This document shows positions 56,339-64,000 of a DNA stretch of 64,000 bases, piece after piece (within the stretch, counting starts at the first letter, position 1; each line of letters opens with the position of its first letter). Under the pieces are notes generated by a model. It did not search any database and was not told where the DNA came from. It saw only the letters and a program-made list of their open reading frames with translations. The stretch comes from Cytobacillus stercorigallinarum (lineage in GTDB: Bacteria; Bacillota; Bacilli; Bacillales; Cytobacillaceae), in contig NZ_JACSQT010000001.1 of NCBI RefSeq assembly GCF_014836495.1, forward strand, positions 1 to 64,000, read 5' to 3'. Position numbers and translations under genes: made by a program.

Positions 56339-57646
56339 CTAAAAGGAAATGGCACCCGTAAGTATCGAAATAATGGTCATCACAATCGTTGTTCCAAACG
56401 CCCACTTAAATAGGAACTTCTGATGCTCGCCAAAATCTACACCAGATAGCCCGATGAGAATAAAGGTCGCAGGAACTAAAGGAGACAAAGGGAAGCCTGT
56501 TGTTGAATGGCCTAATAAAGCTGCTCTACCTATTTCCACTGGGTCAATGCCAAAGTTTGCTGCTGTTTCACTTATAATTGGTAAAATACCAAAGTAGTAA
56601 GCATCAGGTGGGAAAACAAATACTAACGGTAAACTAGTTATCGCAACGAAGACAGGGAGGTAAGGGCCAAGGCCTTCAGGTATGATAGAAACAATGGAAA
56701 CAGCCATCGCGTCCATCATTTGCGTTCCATTTAGGACACCTAAAAATATCCCTGCAGCAAAGATTAATGTACTGATTAATACAAAGTTATTTGCATGACT
56801 TAAAATTTGCTCTTGTTGCGCTTTTGGATCCCGGAAATTGACAAAAAGTGCGATAGAAAAAGCAATTGCAAATAAAATTTGTAGTGGCAATACGTCCATA
56901 ATAAGCATGATCATTAATACGATTGTTAAAAGTAAATTAAACCAGAATAATGTGGGTGATGTTTTTTTCTGTTCTATTGTACTCGATTGTTCTGTGAAAC
57001 TCTCAGTGTATATTTGAATCACACCGATTCTTTCTCTTTCCTTCTTACCTAGGATATAAGCAGAGAAAAATGTCCAGAGTAGTCCACCGATCATTGCTGG
57101 GATAAGAGGGATAAACAAATCACTTATTTCAACATTTAAACTAGCAGTGGCTCTGACTAAAGGGCCTCCCCAAGGTATCATATTCATTACTCCTGCAGCT
57201 AAGGCAACTACACATGATAAAATAAGGCGGTTCATTCCTAATTTCTTATAAAGAGGTAGCATCGCTGATATGGTAATCATAAAAGTTGATGAACCATCCC
57301 CGTCTAAACCAACAATCATTGTAATAAGAGCTGTAGCCATCACTATTTTTAATGGGTCCCCTTTGACATACATTAAAATACGTGAAATCATCGGGTCAAA
57401 TAGCCCTACATCAATCATTAAACCAAAATACAGGATCGCAAAAACAATCATGATCGCTGTAGGGGTTACTTGGATAATCCCATCCATCATCAGTTGTCCC
57501 ATTTCATTGCTGAATCCACCGATAATGGCAAAAGCTACTGCAACAAAGACAAAAGCAACAACAGGTGAAAGTTTTTTAGTTAGTACTAAAAGAAGAAAAG
57601 ATATCATCATGCAGAAGCCTAATAGAGATAGCAAGTTTACATTCAC
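56339..57646 (-). CDS. CitMHS-family transporter (citrate/dicarboxylate type)
   Basis: A 435-residue protein with about 11-12 membrane segments, of the citrate-metal:proton symporter type. Examples of visible segments are MIVGLDGDGSSTFMITISAML, NMIPWGGPLVRA and the C-terminal GHSTTGFPLSPLVPATFI. In Bacillus such proteins (CitM, CitN) take up divalent-metal citrate. The neighbours encode a CoA-transferase and a GntR regulator on the same strand, 35 bp and further upstream. It may therefore import a related organic acid that is then activated with CoA. Confidence 0.88.
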   Translation of the reverse strand: MNVNLLSLLGFCMMISFLLLVLTKKLSPVVAFVFVAVAFAIIGGFSNEMGQLMMDGIIQVTPTAIMIVFAILYFGLMIDVGLFDPMISRILMYVKGDPLKIVMATALITMIVGLDGDGSSTFMITISAMLPLYKKLGMNRLILSCVVALAAGVMNMIPWGGPLVRATASLNVEISDLFIPLIPAMIGGLLWTFFSAYILGKKERERIGVIQIYTESFTEQSSTIEQKKTSPTLFWFNLLLTIVLMIMLIMDVLPLQILFAIAFSIALFVNFRDPKAQQEQILSHANNFVLISTLIFAAGIFLGVLNGTQMMDAMAVSIVSIIPEGLGPYLPVFVAITSLPLVFVFPPDAYYFGILPIISETAANFGIDPVEIGRAALLGHSTTGFPLSPLVPATFILIGLSGVDFGEHQKFLFKWAFGTTIVMTIISILTGAISF

Positions 57647-57681
57647 TCCTTTTTATTAATTAGCTGTTATGTTTTTTTCTT

Positions 57682-58881
57682 TTATATAATCCCTTTTTCT
57701 CTTAACTTTGCAATTTGCTCTTTTGTAAGGGATAATTCTGACATTAAAACATCTTCTGTATGTGACCCTAAGTTTGGACCTGCCCATTTAATTTCACCTG
57801 GTGTTTTACTCAATTTTGGTACGATTCCTGGCATTTTCAAAGTTCCGATTCCTTCAATAGGTACTTCTTGTATCATATTTCTTTCTTGATAATGTGGATC
57901 ATTTACAATATCTTCAATTGAATAAATCGATCCTGCTGGTACACCTGCCTCATCTAAGAGCTCTTTGACTACAAGTAGTGGGTGCTGACTTGTCCAATCT
58001 TCAATCAGCTGATCTAAATACTTTGCATGTTTAGATCGACCGATATTATTTTCAAAACGAGAATCTTTTGCAAGCTCTTCTCTGCCAATGGTTTTCATTA
58101 ACCGTTTGAAAATTGTATCTCCATTCGCACCAATGACGATATATTTACCATCAGAACAAAGGTATGTATTTGAAGGAGTGATACCTGGTAATGTGCTACC
58201 CGTACGTTCTCTGATTACACCATTTCTTCCGTATTCAGGGAGGATGCTTTCCATTAAACTAAACACCGATTCATAAAGGGCAACATCAATGACTTGTCCT
58301 TCTTTCGAATGATTTACGTCACGGTGATAAATTGCCATTAATGCACCAATTACTGCATATAGAGCAGATAGAGAATCACCTATACTTATGCCTACCCTCA
58401 CTGGCGGGAGGTCGGGATAGCCTGTTAAAAAGCGGAGCCCACCCATTGCTTCTCCAATTGATCCAAACCCTGGCTTATCTTTGTAAGGTCCATCTTGTCC
58501 GTATCCAGACACTCGTACCATTACCAACCGTGGATTAATTTTCTTTAATTCCTCATATCCAATACCCCATTTCTCTAGGGTACCTGGACGAAAGTTCTCA
58601 ATTAAAATATCAATTTCCTTCACTAATGCTCGGAGAACTTTTTGACCTTCTTCTTTTTTTAAATCCAGTGTGATGGATTTCTTATTTCTAGATTGCACAT
58701 ACCACCAAAGACTAGTTGCATCTTCTATTACTCTCCAAGTTCTTAGTGGGTCTCCTTTTGCAGGCGGTTCAACTTTAATGACATCTGCACCGAATTCAGC
58801 TAATAATTTCGATGCGAAGGGTCCAGCGATTAACTGTCCCAGTTCAAGAACTTTTAAACCAGATAACGCTTTATTGGACAT
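57682..58881 (-). CDS. CaiB/BaiF-type (class III) CoA-transferase
   Basis: A 399-residue protein. The opening LSGLKVLELGQLIAGPFA and ADVIKVEPPAKGDPLR are signatures of formyl-CoA-transferase-like enzymes. RNKKSITLDLKKEEG and ENFRPGTLEKWGI follow. The catalytic Asp is expected in GISIGDSLSALYAV. It moves CoA between carboxylic acids, with substrates unknown. ATG 58881 lies 6 nt after AGAGGTG; a GTG 9 nt earlier is part of that site. Sits between the GntR and transporter genes in one transcript. Confidence 0.92.
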   Translation of the reverse strand: MSNKALSGLKVLELGQLIAGPFASKLLAEFGADVIKVEPPAKGDPLRTWRVIEDATSLWWYVQSRNKKSITLDLKKEEGQKVLRALVKEIDILIENFRPGTLEKWGIGYEELKKINPRLVMVRVSGYGQDGPYKDKPGFGSIGEAMGGLRFLTGYPDLPPVRVGISIGDSLSALYAVIGALMAIYHRDVNHSKEGQVIDVALYESVFSLMESILPEYGRNGVIRERTGSTLPGITPSNTYLCSDGKYIVIGANGDTIFKRLMKTIGREELAKDSRFENNIGRSKHAKYLDQLIEDWTSQHPLLVVKELLDEAGVPAGSIYSIEDIVNDPHYQERNMIQEVPIEGIGTLKMPGIVPKLSKTPGEIKWAGPNLGSHTEDVLMSELSLTKEQIAKLREKGII

Positions 58882-58908
58882 TTTCTTCACCTCTATTAAT
58901 CAATAAAA

Positions 58909-59553
58909 TTACTGATAGATTGCTTGTAAAGAGAGTAAATCTTGTTCGATATGCTTGTACATTTCCTTCGCTGCTTTTAAGCTATCTCGTTCTTTAAGTG
59001 CGGATAGAATTTGAGCGTGTTCTTCGATACAACTCTCGTCTCGTATGCCGATTTTAATCCCACTATTTCGGAAATAGGTTACTTTGTCACGAATGGTATT
59101 AGTTAATGAAACTAAATGATCATTTCCAGATGAGCTTAAGATGATTTCATGAAACTGTATACTAAGTCTTACGACATCCTCTTTCGCCTGCGATAACCAT
59201 GCTTGTTTCGTTTTATCAATAATGCTTTCTAATAATTCTAAGTCGGAATTTTCAATGTTTTTAGCAGACAGCTTTGCTGCGAACGACTCCAATTGCTGTC
59301 TAATTTGATAAATTTGAATCATATCTGTTAGGGAGGGACTAAATACTTTAAGGGTGTTTCCGTTTTGTACAACTAATTCTTCTTGGATGAGCATTTTTAA
59401 AGCTTCACGTACTGGCCCTCGGCTAACGTTAAATTCTTCAGCGATTTTTACTTCTATTAATCTTTCCCCTCCAGGATAATATCCGTCTAATAATCTCTTT
59501 TTTAAATGCTGATATACTTGTACCGTCAATGTTTCTCTCATAATGGAAATCAA
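58909..59553 (-). CDS. GntR-family regulator, FadR-type (FCD domain)
   Basis: A 214-residue regulator. N-terminal winged helix: RLIEVKIAEEFNVSRGPVRE with the recognition helix. Its C-terminal all-helical FCD domain should bind an organic-acid ligand. TTG 59553 is 8 nt after AAAGGAG; the first ATG in frame is 15 nt further on, and an earlier in-frame start precedes the site. It leads a likely operon with the CoA-transferase and transporter. A palindromic operator lies just upstream. Confidence 0.88.
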   Translation of the reverse strand: MISIMRETLTVQVYQHLKKRLLDGYYPGGERLIEVKIAEEFNVSRGPVREALKMLIQEELVVQNGNTLKVFSPSLTDMIQIYQIRQQLESFAAKLSAKNIENSDLELLESIIDKTKQAWLSQAKEDVVRLSIQFHEIILSSSGNDHLVSLTNTIRDKVTYFRNSGIKIGIRDESCIEEHAQILSALKERDSLKAAKEMYKHIEQDLLSLQAIYQ

Positions 59554-59619
59554 GCAAACCACTCCTTTCAACAAAAAATGTAAGCGTATTCAATATGTAC
59601 TTATCATAAAAATTTTAAT

Positions 59620-59650
59620 GTATACTGTCAACAGTAAATTTTCAGTATAT
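59620..59650. promoter_or_regulatory. Candidate operator of the GntR regulator
   Basis: GTATACTG (59620-59627) faces CAGTATAT (59643-59650), an inverted repeat with 15 bp between. A perfect ACTGTCAACAGT palindrome lies at 59624-59635. Placed 70-100 bp upstream of the gntR-type gene, so autoregulation is likely. Confidence 0.5.
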
Positions 59651-59733
59651 TTTATATATTCAAACTAAAACATTCTCCCTACTTTTTATTGATAATGTGA
59701 AAATGAATTGGTAATTACTAAAAAGGAAGAGAA

Positions 59734-61566
59734 GTGAATCCTTCGCGTATTTCGTTGAAAGAAGTGAATAGAATGGAGTCATTTGGATTATTAGGAATTA
59801 TTCTCGTTATTGCTTTAGGGGTCTTTTCGCAGTGGTTATCATGGAAGATTCAATGGCCTTCAATTGTGATTATGTCGATTGCTGGATTAATAATCGGTCC
59901 AGTATTTGGGCTAATGAATCCTGAACAAGATTTAGGCAGTCTTTATAGCCCTATTATTTCGTTAGCTGTAGCTGTCATATTATTTGAAGGTAGTACAACG
60001 CTTGATATTCGTGAAGTTCGTAGTATTTCTAAATCCGTTTTTCGGGTAGTTACAGTTGGGGCGTTTCTTGCTTGGATTCTTGGATCTTTGGCAGCTCACT
60101 ATATCGCAGGCTTGAGCTTAGAGGTGGCTTTTATCATCGGTGGCTTATTTATCGTTACAGGGCCAACTGTTATAATCCCTCTATTAAGGCAGTCCAAACT
60201 TAAACCTCGAGTAGGTGCTTTGTTAAAATGGGAAGGTATTATTGTTGACCCAGCAGGGCCGCTACTCGCCTTATTTGCTTATGAGGTTATTAAAGTATTA
60301 GTAAGTGATACATTAGGCATGATGGAGCTCGGAAAATTCCTACTAGCTTCATTATTAGCGATTGTGATTGGTTACATATTTGCAAAGATTTTGAGCTGGA
60401 TGGCTAACGGAGGGATGTTTCCAGAATACTTGAAATCCCCTATTACACTATCACTTGTGTTCATTTGTTTCGGCATAAGTGAACTTATTATGCATGAAAC
60501 AGGGATGCTTGCTGTGACAGTGATGGGACTTGTATTAGCTAGAGAGAAGAAAAAAGTATCTGCCCTAGGGAATATAAGTCACTTCATTGAAAATGTCTCT
60601 GTTATCTTAACATCTACAATATTCATTTTATTAACAGCTTCCTTAACAAGAGAGACGATTGCAGAAGTCTTTAGTATCCAAATAATTGGATTTGTAATCG
60701 TGATGTTATTTGTTGTTCGTCCACTATCGATTTGGATATCAACAATAGGGACAGAACTAACCAATCGAGAGAAAACATTAATTGGATGGATTGCTCCAAG
60801 AGGAATCGTGGCATTAACAGTATCTGGTTATTTCGCAACGACATTAATGGATGATGGTTATCAAGAAGCAGGATTACTTACAACATTAACTTTTGCTCTC
60901 GTTTTTATAACGGTTTGTGCTCATGGTTTTACATTAGCGCCGCTGGCAAAAAAATTGAACTTAGCATCTGAAACAGAGCCTGGTGTACTAATCGTTGGAG
61001 CAAGTAGTTTTTCCATTGCTTTAGCATACAAGCTAAAAGAGTTGGGAAATCCCGTACTGATTAGTGACACATCAAGTGGCAAGTTAAAGCTCATCCGAAA
61101 AAAGGGGATTGAAACTTACTCGGGACAAATACTAGATGAGCATAGTCAATTCGAAATCGATTTAACACCTTACGAATTCATCCTGGTAATGTCTGATGAT
61201 CCTAATTATAATGCATTGGTTACGCAGTCATTTCTTCCGGAATTCGGCTATAATAAAACGTTTACCATAGCGACTGAGCGAATGGATGAAGAAAAGGATG
61301 AAAGGTTTCCAACGACTGTGAAAGCGCATATCCTTTTTGACGAAGAGCATGTGTTCACAGAGTTAAATAAGAAAATTAATACAACCTATTCGATAGAAAG
61401 TAAACAAGCAAACGACAGTTATGAAAAATTAGAACAAGCACAAGTGGATGGGTATCCTTTATGTGTTCGTAAAAAAGATGGATCGATCGCTTTTAAGACC
61501 TTAAAGGACTCACCTTCTGTTGATAAAGAAGATATGATTATTTATTTGGAAGAAGTGAAGAAGTAA
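59734..61566 (+). CDS. CPA1-type cation:proton antiporter with TrkA-like C terminus
   Basis: A 610-residue protein. About 12 membrane helices contain ILFEGSTTLDIREV, GPTVIIPLLRQSK and KWEGIIVDPAGPLLALF (the Asp and adjacent residues expected in ion binding). From about residue 416 a Rossmann-type regulatory domain starts (PGVLIVGASSFSIALAYKL), followed by a TrkA-C-like end. It resembles NhaP/CvrA-like Na+ or K+ exporters. GTG 59734 follows AAGGAAGAG closely; an in-frame ATG at 59773 is an alternative start. Monocistronic, divergent from the gntR gene. Confidence 0.88.
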   Translation: MNPSRISLKEVNRMESFGLLGIILVIALGVFSQWLSWKIQWPSIVIMSIAGLIIGPVFGLMNPEQDLGSLYSPIISLAVAVILFEGSTTLDIREVRSISKSVFRVVTVGAFLAWILGSLAAHYIAGLSLEVAFIIGGLFIVTGPTVIIPLLRQSKLKPRVGALLKWEGIIVDPAGPLLALFAYEVIKVLVSDTLGMMELGKFLLASLLAIVIGYIFAKILSWMANGGMFPEYLKSPITLSLVFICFGISELIMHETGMLAVTVMGLVLAREKKKVSALGNISHFIENVSVILTSTIFILLTASLTRETIAEVFSIQIIGFVIVMLFVVRPLSIWISTIGTELTNREKTLIGWIAPRGIVALTVSGYFATTLMDDGYQEAGLLTTLTFALVFITVCAHGFTLAPLAKKLNLASETEPGVLIVGASSFSIALAYKLKELGNPVLISDTSSGKLKLIRKKGIETYSGQILDEHSQFEIDLTPYEFILVMSDDPNYNALVTQSFLPEFGYNKTFTIATERMDEEKDERFPTTVKAHILFDEEHVFTELNKKINTTYSIESKQANDSYEKLEQAQVDGYPLCVRKKDGSIAFKTLKDSPSVDKEDMIIYLEEVKK

Positions 61567-61568
61567 AC

Positions 61569-61612
61569 ATAAGATTACATGATTGAATCATGCAGTCTTG
61601 TTTTTCATTTTC
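61569..61612 (+). terminator. Weak terminator-like hairpin after the antiporter gene
   Basis: AAGATTACATGATT and CATGCAGTCTT form an imperfect stem, then GTTTTTC. Less stable than others in the window. Confidence 0.5.
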
Positions 61613-61684
61613 TATTGTTTATTAATCACTTATTAAAGGACTTACATAGAATATTTAATATAACTGAATGAAGAGGTGTGGAAA

Positions 61685-61819
61685 ATGTTGGTTAATAGAA
61701 AAAAACACTCGTCTCATCACTATGGGCAACAGAAATTAGGTTCCCTTTGTCATTTAAATGAAAACAGACAGAATCAATGGAGATTACAAAGAAATAGTGG
61801 AGGGTCCTCTAACAAATAG
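61685..61819 (+). CDS. Small basic protein, unknown
   Basis: A 44-residue frame starting MLVNRKKHSSHHYGQQKLGS, rich in His, Gln, Asn, Arg. AAGAGGTG stands 6 nt before the ATG. No family recognised; composition recalls small spore-coat or spore-core proteins. It lies alone between the antiporter and a convergent small gene. Confidence 0.5.
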   Translation: MLVNRKKHSSHHYGQQKLGSLCHLNENRQNQWRLQRNSGGSSNK

Positions 61820-61945
61820 CAATGTATGTGTAAGTTACATTATGTTAGGTAGATGATATACTAGGGTTAACTATGACTGACATAATGAGAATATGCGGAT
61901 ATGTAGAAAGAGGAAAAAAATTCCTCTTTAAGCTTTCCCTATTCT

Positions 61946-62149
61946 TCAATAAGGGCGTGGAGACGGTGATGGATGATTAATACCAATGCGCCGTTCCACT
62001 CTTTCTAATCTTCTTTCTAAACGATCAAATTGTTGCTCTAAGCGCTGTACTTGATTTTCTAAACGTTCAATTCTACGGTTGGTACTGTTATTGCTTGGTG
62101 GGAAGCCTGGAATAGGGAAAAATGTTGGTTGTTGACGATAGTAATACAT
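61946..62149 (-). CDS. Small coiled-coil protein, unknown
   Basis: A 67-residue protein. A Tyr/Pro/Phe-rich start (MYYYRQQPTFFPIPGFPP) is followed by a strong coiled coil at residues about 25-55 with heptads of Leu/Val (RIERLENQVQRLEQQFDRLE). A short Pro-rich tail ends it. Such proteins are common among Bacillus sporulation or coat components, but no name can be given. AAGGAG lies upstream of the ATG. A hairpin without a T run follows at 61907-61929. Confidence 0.7.
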   Translation of the reverse strand: MYYYRQQPTFFPIPGFPPSNNSTNRRIERLENQVQRLEQQFDRLERRLERVERRIGINHPSPSPRPY

Positions 62150-62245
62150 GTTTCATGCACTCCTTTATCAATAATCTATGATGTTAGTCTATGTTGATAT
62201 GGGCAATATGTGCGTAGGAACGATGATATAAAAGGAGTAAGTAAG

Positions 62246-62974
62246 ATGCGAATAGATAAAATGTTAGCAAACTTAGGTTATGGAAGTAGAAAAGAAGTGA
62301 AGCAATTATTAAAGCAAGGAGCAGTAAAGGTTAACGGTTCGCAGATTAAAGATGCTAAACAACATATTGATCCAAAACAGGACGAAGTGGATATTCATGG
62401 TGAGATCATTGAGTATAAAGAATACATATATTTAATGATGAATAAGCCTGACGGGGTAATTTCTGCCACGGAAGATACGATGCATCAAACCGTCATTGAT
62501 TTATTAGAGATGGAAGATATCGTTTATTCCCCATTTCCTGTAGGTAGACTGGATAAAGATACAGAGGGCCTATTGCTAATAACGAATGATGGTAAGCTTA
62601 GTCATCAGTTATTGTCGCCAAAAAAACATGTGCCAAAAACATATTATGCCATTATTAATGATAGAGTAACAGAGGCTGATATTCATACCTTTTCAAAAGG
62701 TGTGAAGCTTGATGATGGTTATGAAACGAAGCCAGCAAAACTAGAAATATTAAAAAGTGGGGCAAACTCTGAAATTCATTTAACGATTACAGAAGGGAAA
62801 TTTCATCAAGTCAAACGCATGTTTGAGGCAGTAGATAAAAAGGTAATTTATTTAAAAAGGCTTACAATGGGTCCGCTTCAACTTGATGATTCTCTTGCGT
62901 TAGGAGAATATCGAGAATTAACGGATGAAGAATTAGAAGAATTATTATCTTATGATCCAAGTAACGAAATGTAA
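62246..62974 (+). CDS. ytzG: RsuA/RluB-family pseudouridine synthase YtzG
   Basis: A 242-residue enzyme. An N-terminal S4 RNA-binding domain (RIDKMLANLGYGSRKEVKQL) is followed by the catalytic domain with the Asp in GRLDKDTEGLLLITNDG and LTEGKFHQVKRMF-like C-terminal signature. It should convert a uridine in rRNA, probably 16S. ATG 62246 follows AAAGGAG; the longer frame from 62210 precedes the site. Downstream of murJ and upstream of ytzE as in B. subtilis. Confidence 0.92.
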   Translation: MRIDKMLANLGYGSRKEVKQLLKQGAVKVNGSQIKDAKQHIDPKQDEVDIHGEIIEYKEYIYLMMNKPDGVISATEDTMHQTVIDLLEMEDIVYSPFPVGRLDKDTEGLLLITNDGKLSHQLLSPKKHVPKTYYAIINDRVTEADIHTFSKGVKLDDGYETKPAKLEILKSGANSEIHLTITEGKFHQVKRMFEAVDKKVIYLKRLTMGPLQLDDSLALGEYRELTDEELEELLSYDPSNEM

Positions 62975-62996
62975 GGACTAGTTATACCTTTGTAAC

Positions 62997-63034
62997 AAGA
63001 AAGAAGCCCGAATTTAAGAGCTTCTTTCTTTTCG
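62997..63034. terminator. Terminator between ytzG and ytzE (convergent)
   Basis: AAGAAAGAAGC / GCTTCTTTCTT perfect stem, 12-nt loop, TTTT on the right. Confidence 0.88.
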
Positions 63035-63046
63035 CTTGTCATTTTC

Positions 63047-63268
63047 TTATGATGACATCTTCACTTTCTTTTGTGTAATCGTCCATTTTCCTCGGCTTGG
63101 ACTTTTCACCAAGTCATTATAAGCTAAAACATTTAAATCTCGCTGTATCGTACGAGGAGTGATACCGAATTCCTCTACAAGCTCCTGAGTTGTTACAGTT
63201 CCGTTTTTCCGAATAAACATATAAACGGATTTGATACGGTTTAACATCCGGTTAGTCGAAGGTTTCAA
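63047..63268 (-). CDS. ytzE: DeoR-type helix-turn-helix regulator YtzE
   Basis: A 73-residue single-domain protein consisting of a DeoR-type winged helix: NRIKSVYMFIRKNGTVTTQE, then LVEEFGITPRTIQRDLNVL. The sugar-binding domain of full DeoR proteins is absent, as in B. subtilis YtzE. Start is TTG, 5-8 nt after GGGAGTGG. Target genes unknown. Confidence 0.88.
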   Translation of the reverse strand: MKPSTNRMLNRIKSVYMFIRKNGTVTTQELVEEFGITPRTIQRDLNVLAYNDLVKSPSRGKWTITQKKVKMSS

Positions 63269-63651
63269 AAAACCACTCCCTATCCAATTTATAAACCCAT
63301 GGCAAGTGCCTGCAACCGACAGTTTCAGTCAAGAAACATGTCCTTTCAGTTATATGTAGTCTTCTTTTTCCCGAGACAACTCCTTTTTTGGTTTAACAGA
63401 AGAAATAATCAAGATGTCATACTATTTATTTAATATTGTAAACCTATTTTCAGACAATTTCTAGTCACTTGCATGATTTTACATTATTTTTCTCTTTTTC
63501 CTTCTAAATATACAAAAGCATCCTCCATTCTTTTTAACATCATATATATGGCTAAAGGAGCCTGTTTTATGTTCTGAATATTAAAAAAATAATTTATTGG
63601 TTTACAGAATGAAATGTTAGGGAAGTTAGTATAGATTGAAATGATTGAGTT
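63269..63651. other. Intergenic stretch before the osmoprotectant transporter gene
   Basis: About 380 AT-rich bases between divergent genes. No open frame, riboswitch or clear hairpin is seen. It must contain the promoter of the downstream ABC gene, but I could not fix one with proper spacing. Confidence 0.5.
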
Positions 63652-63662
63652 GGAGGAAACTT

Positions 63663-64000
63663 ATGATAACATTTGCTGGTGTGTCTAAGGCTTTTGGAGA
63701 AAAAGAAGTCGTCAATTCTTTGGATTTTTCCATAGAAAAAGGAGAACTATTTGTGTTAATAGGTCCAAGCGGCTGTGGTAAAACAACTACACTAAAGATG
63801 ATTAACCGTTTAGAAGAAACGAGCGGTGGATCAATTACAATAAATGAAAGGAATATTCGTGATTATGCTCTTCATGATTTACGTTATGACATCGGCTATG
63901 TGCTGCAACAGATCGCTCTCTTTCCACATATGACAGTAGAAGAGAATATAGCCATTGTACCTGAATTAAAAAGATGGGATAAAAGTAAAATTCATCAACG
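63663..64000 (+). CDS. Osmoprotectant (glycine betaine/carnitine/choline) ABC transporter ATPase, 3' end cut
   Basis: The first 112 codons are inside the window. Walker A is [19 protein letters not shown], and the Q-loop sits in IGYVLQQIALFPHMTVEENI. KMINRLEET and the ISP-like segment are typical of OpuCA/OpuBA ATPases, whose full length is about 380 residues with C-terminal CBS domains. GGAGGA lies 6 nt before the ATG. An operon with permease and binding-protein genes probably follows outside the window. Whether OpuC or OpuB type cannot be told. Confidence 0.85.
   Translation, partial: MITFAGVSKAFGEKEVVNSLDFSIEKGELFVLIGPSGCGKTTTLKMINRLEETSGGSITINERNIRDYALHDLRYDIGYVLQQIALFPHMTVEENIAIVPELKRWDKSKIHQ

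Overview
The window is a low-GC, gene-dense chromosomal segment of a member of the Bacillaceae (Firmicutes). The evidence is strong AGGAGG-type ribosome sites with many GTG and TTG starts, a 17-gene tRNA block, S-box and T-box leaders, sporulation genes (cse60), and gene order close to the Bacillus subtilis 3.1 Mb region (trnB, glg, men, ytkD to ytzE). It is not B. subtilis itself: menA sits beside menF, menC is absent after menE, and several accessory genes differ. No prophage, transposase, CRISPR array or defence island is visible. This is mostly conserved core genome, and no undescribed multi-gene system stands out.

Layout. 1-1520: tRNA genes (the first lacks its first two bases) and a terminator. 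1657-9571: glycogen operon glgBCDAP. 9704-10570: an amidinotransferase-fold hydrolase. 10905-18574: menaquinone genes, menA divergent from menF-menD-menH-menB-menE. 18607-20720: DinB-like protein, second RsgA-type GTPase and a DUF1540 protein, on the minus strand. 20957-23580: zinc-binding lipoprotein with two Zur-type boxes, carbonic anhydrase ytiB, yidD, luxS. 23857-28142: membrane proteins, cardiolipin synthase, ytzI, dps with a SigB-type promoter, small conserved proteins, ytkD. 28167-31992: ytlACD-type ABC transporter, ytmA, ytmB.

32252-38169: pckA with a CcpN-type site, an SAM riboswitch ahead of metK, and asnB behind an ECF-sigma-type promoter. 38264-43580: C39-type protein, ytoA, ytpA-ytpB, and ytqB-ytqA (tRNA wobble-uridine modification). 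43755-49398: ytzC, small genes, yttB transporter, T-box-controlled leuS, rhodanese ytwF. 49478-50353: a decayed stretch with a 51-bp tandem repeat array, the most unusual structure here. 50445-52290: ABC-2 exporter and a frameshifted MerR regulator. 52473-55806: cse60, ytfP, murJ (ytgP). 55980-59553: lipoprotein, CitMHS transporter, CaiB-type CoA-transferase and GntR regulator. 59734-63268: CPA1 antiporter, small proteins, ytzG, ytzE. 63663 to the end: 5' part of an osmoprotectant ABC ATPase gene.

The genes most worth follow-up are the repeat array, the frameshifted MerR, the CoA-transferase/citrate-type transporter/GntR cluster with its palindromic operator, the leader and terminator before the second RsgA gene, the orphan Zur-boxed zinc lipoprotein, and the ECF promoter before asnB. 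All functions are inferred by reading sequence and motifs; no database search was run.
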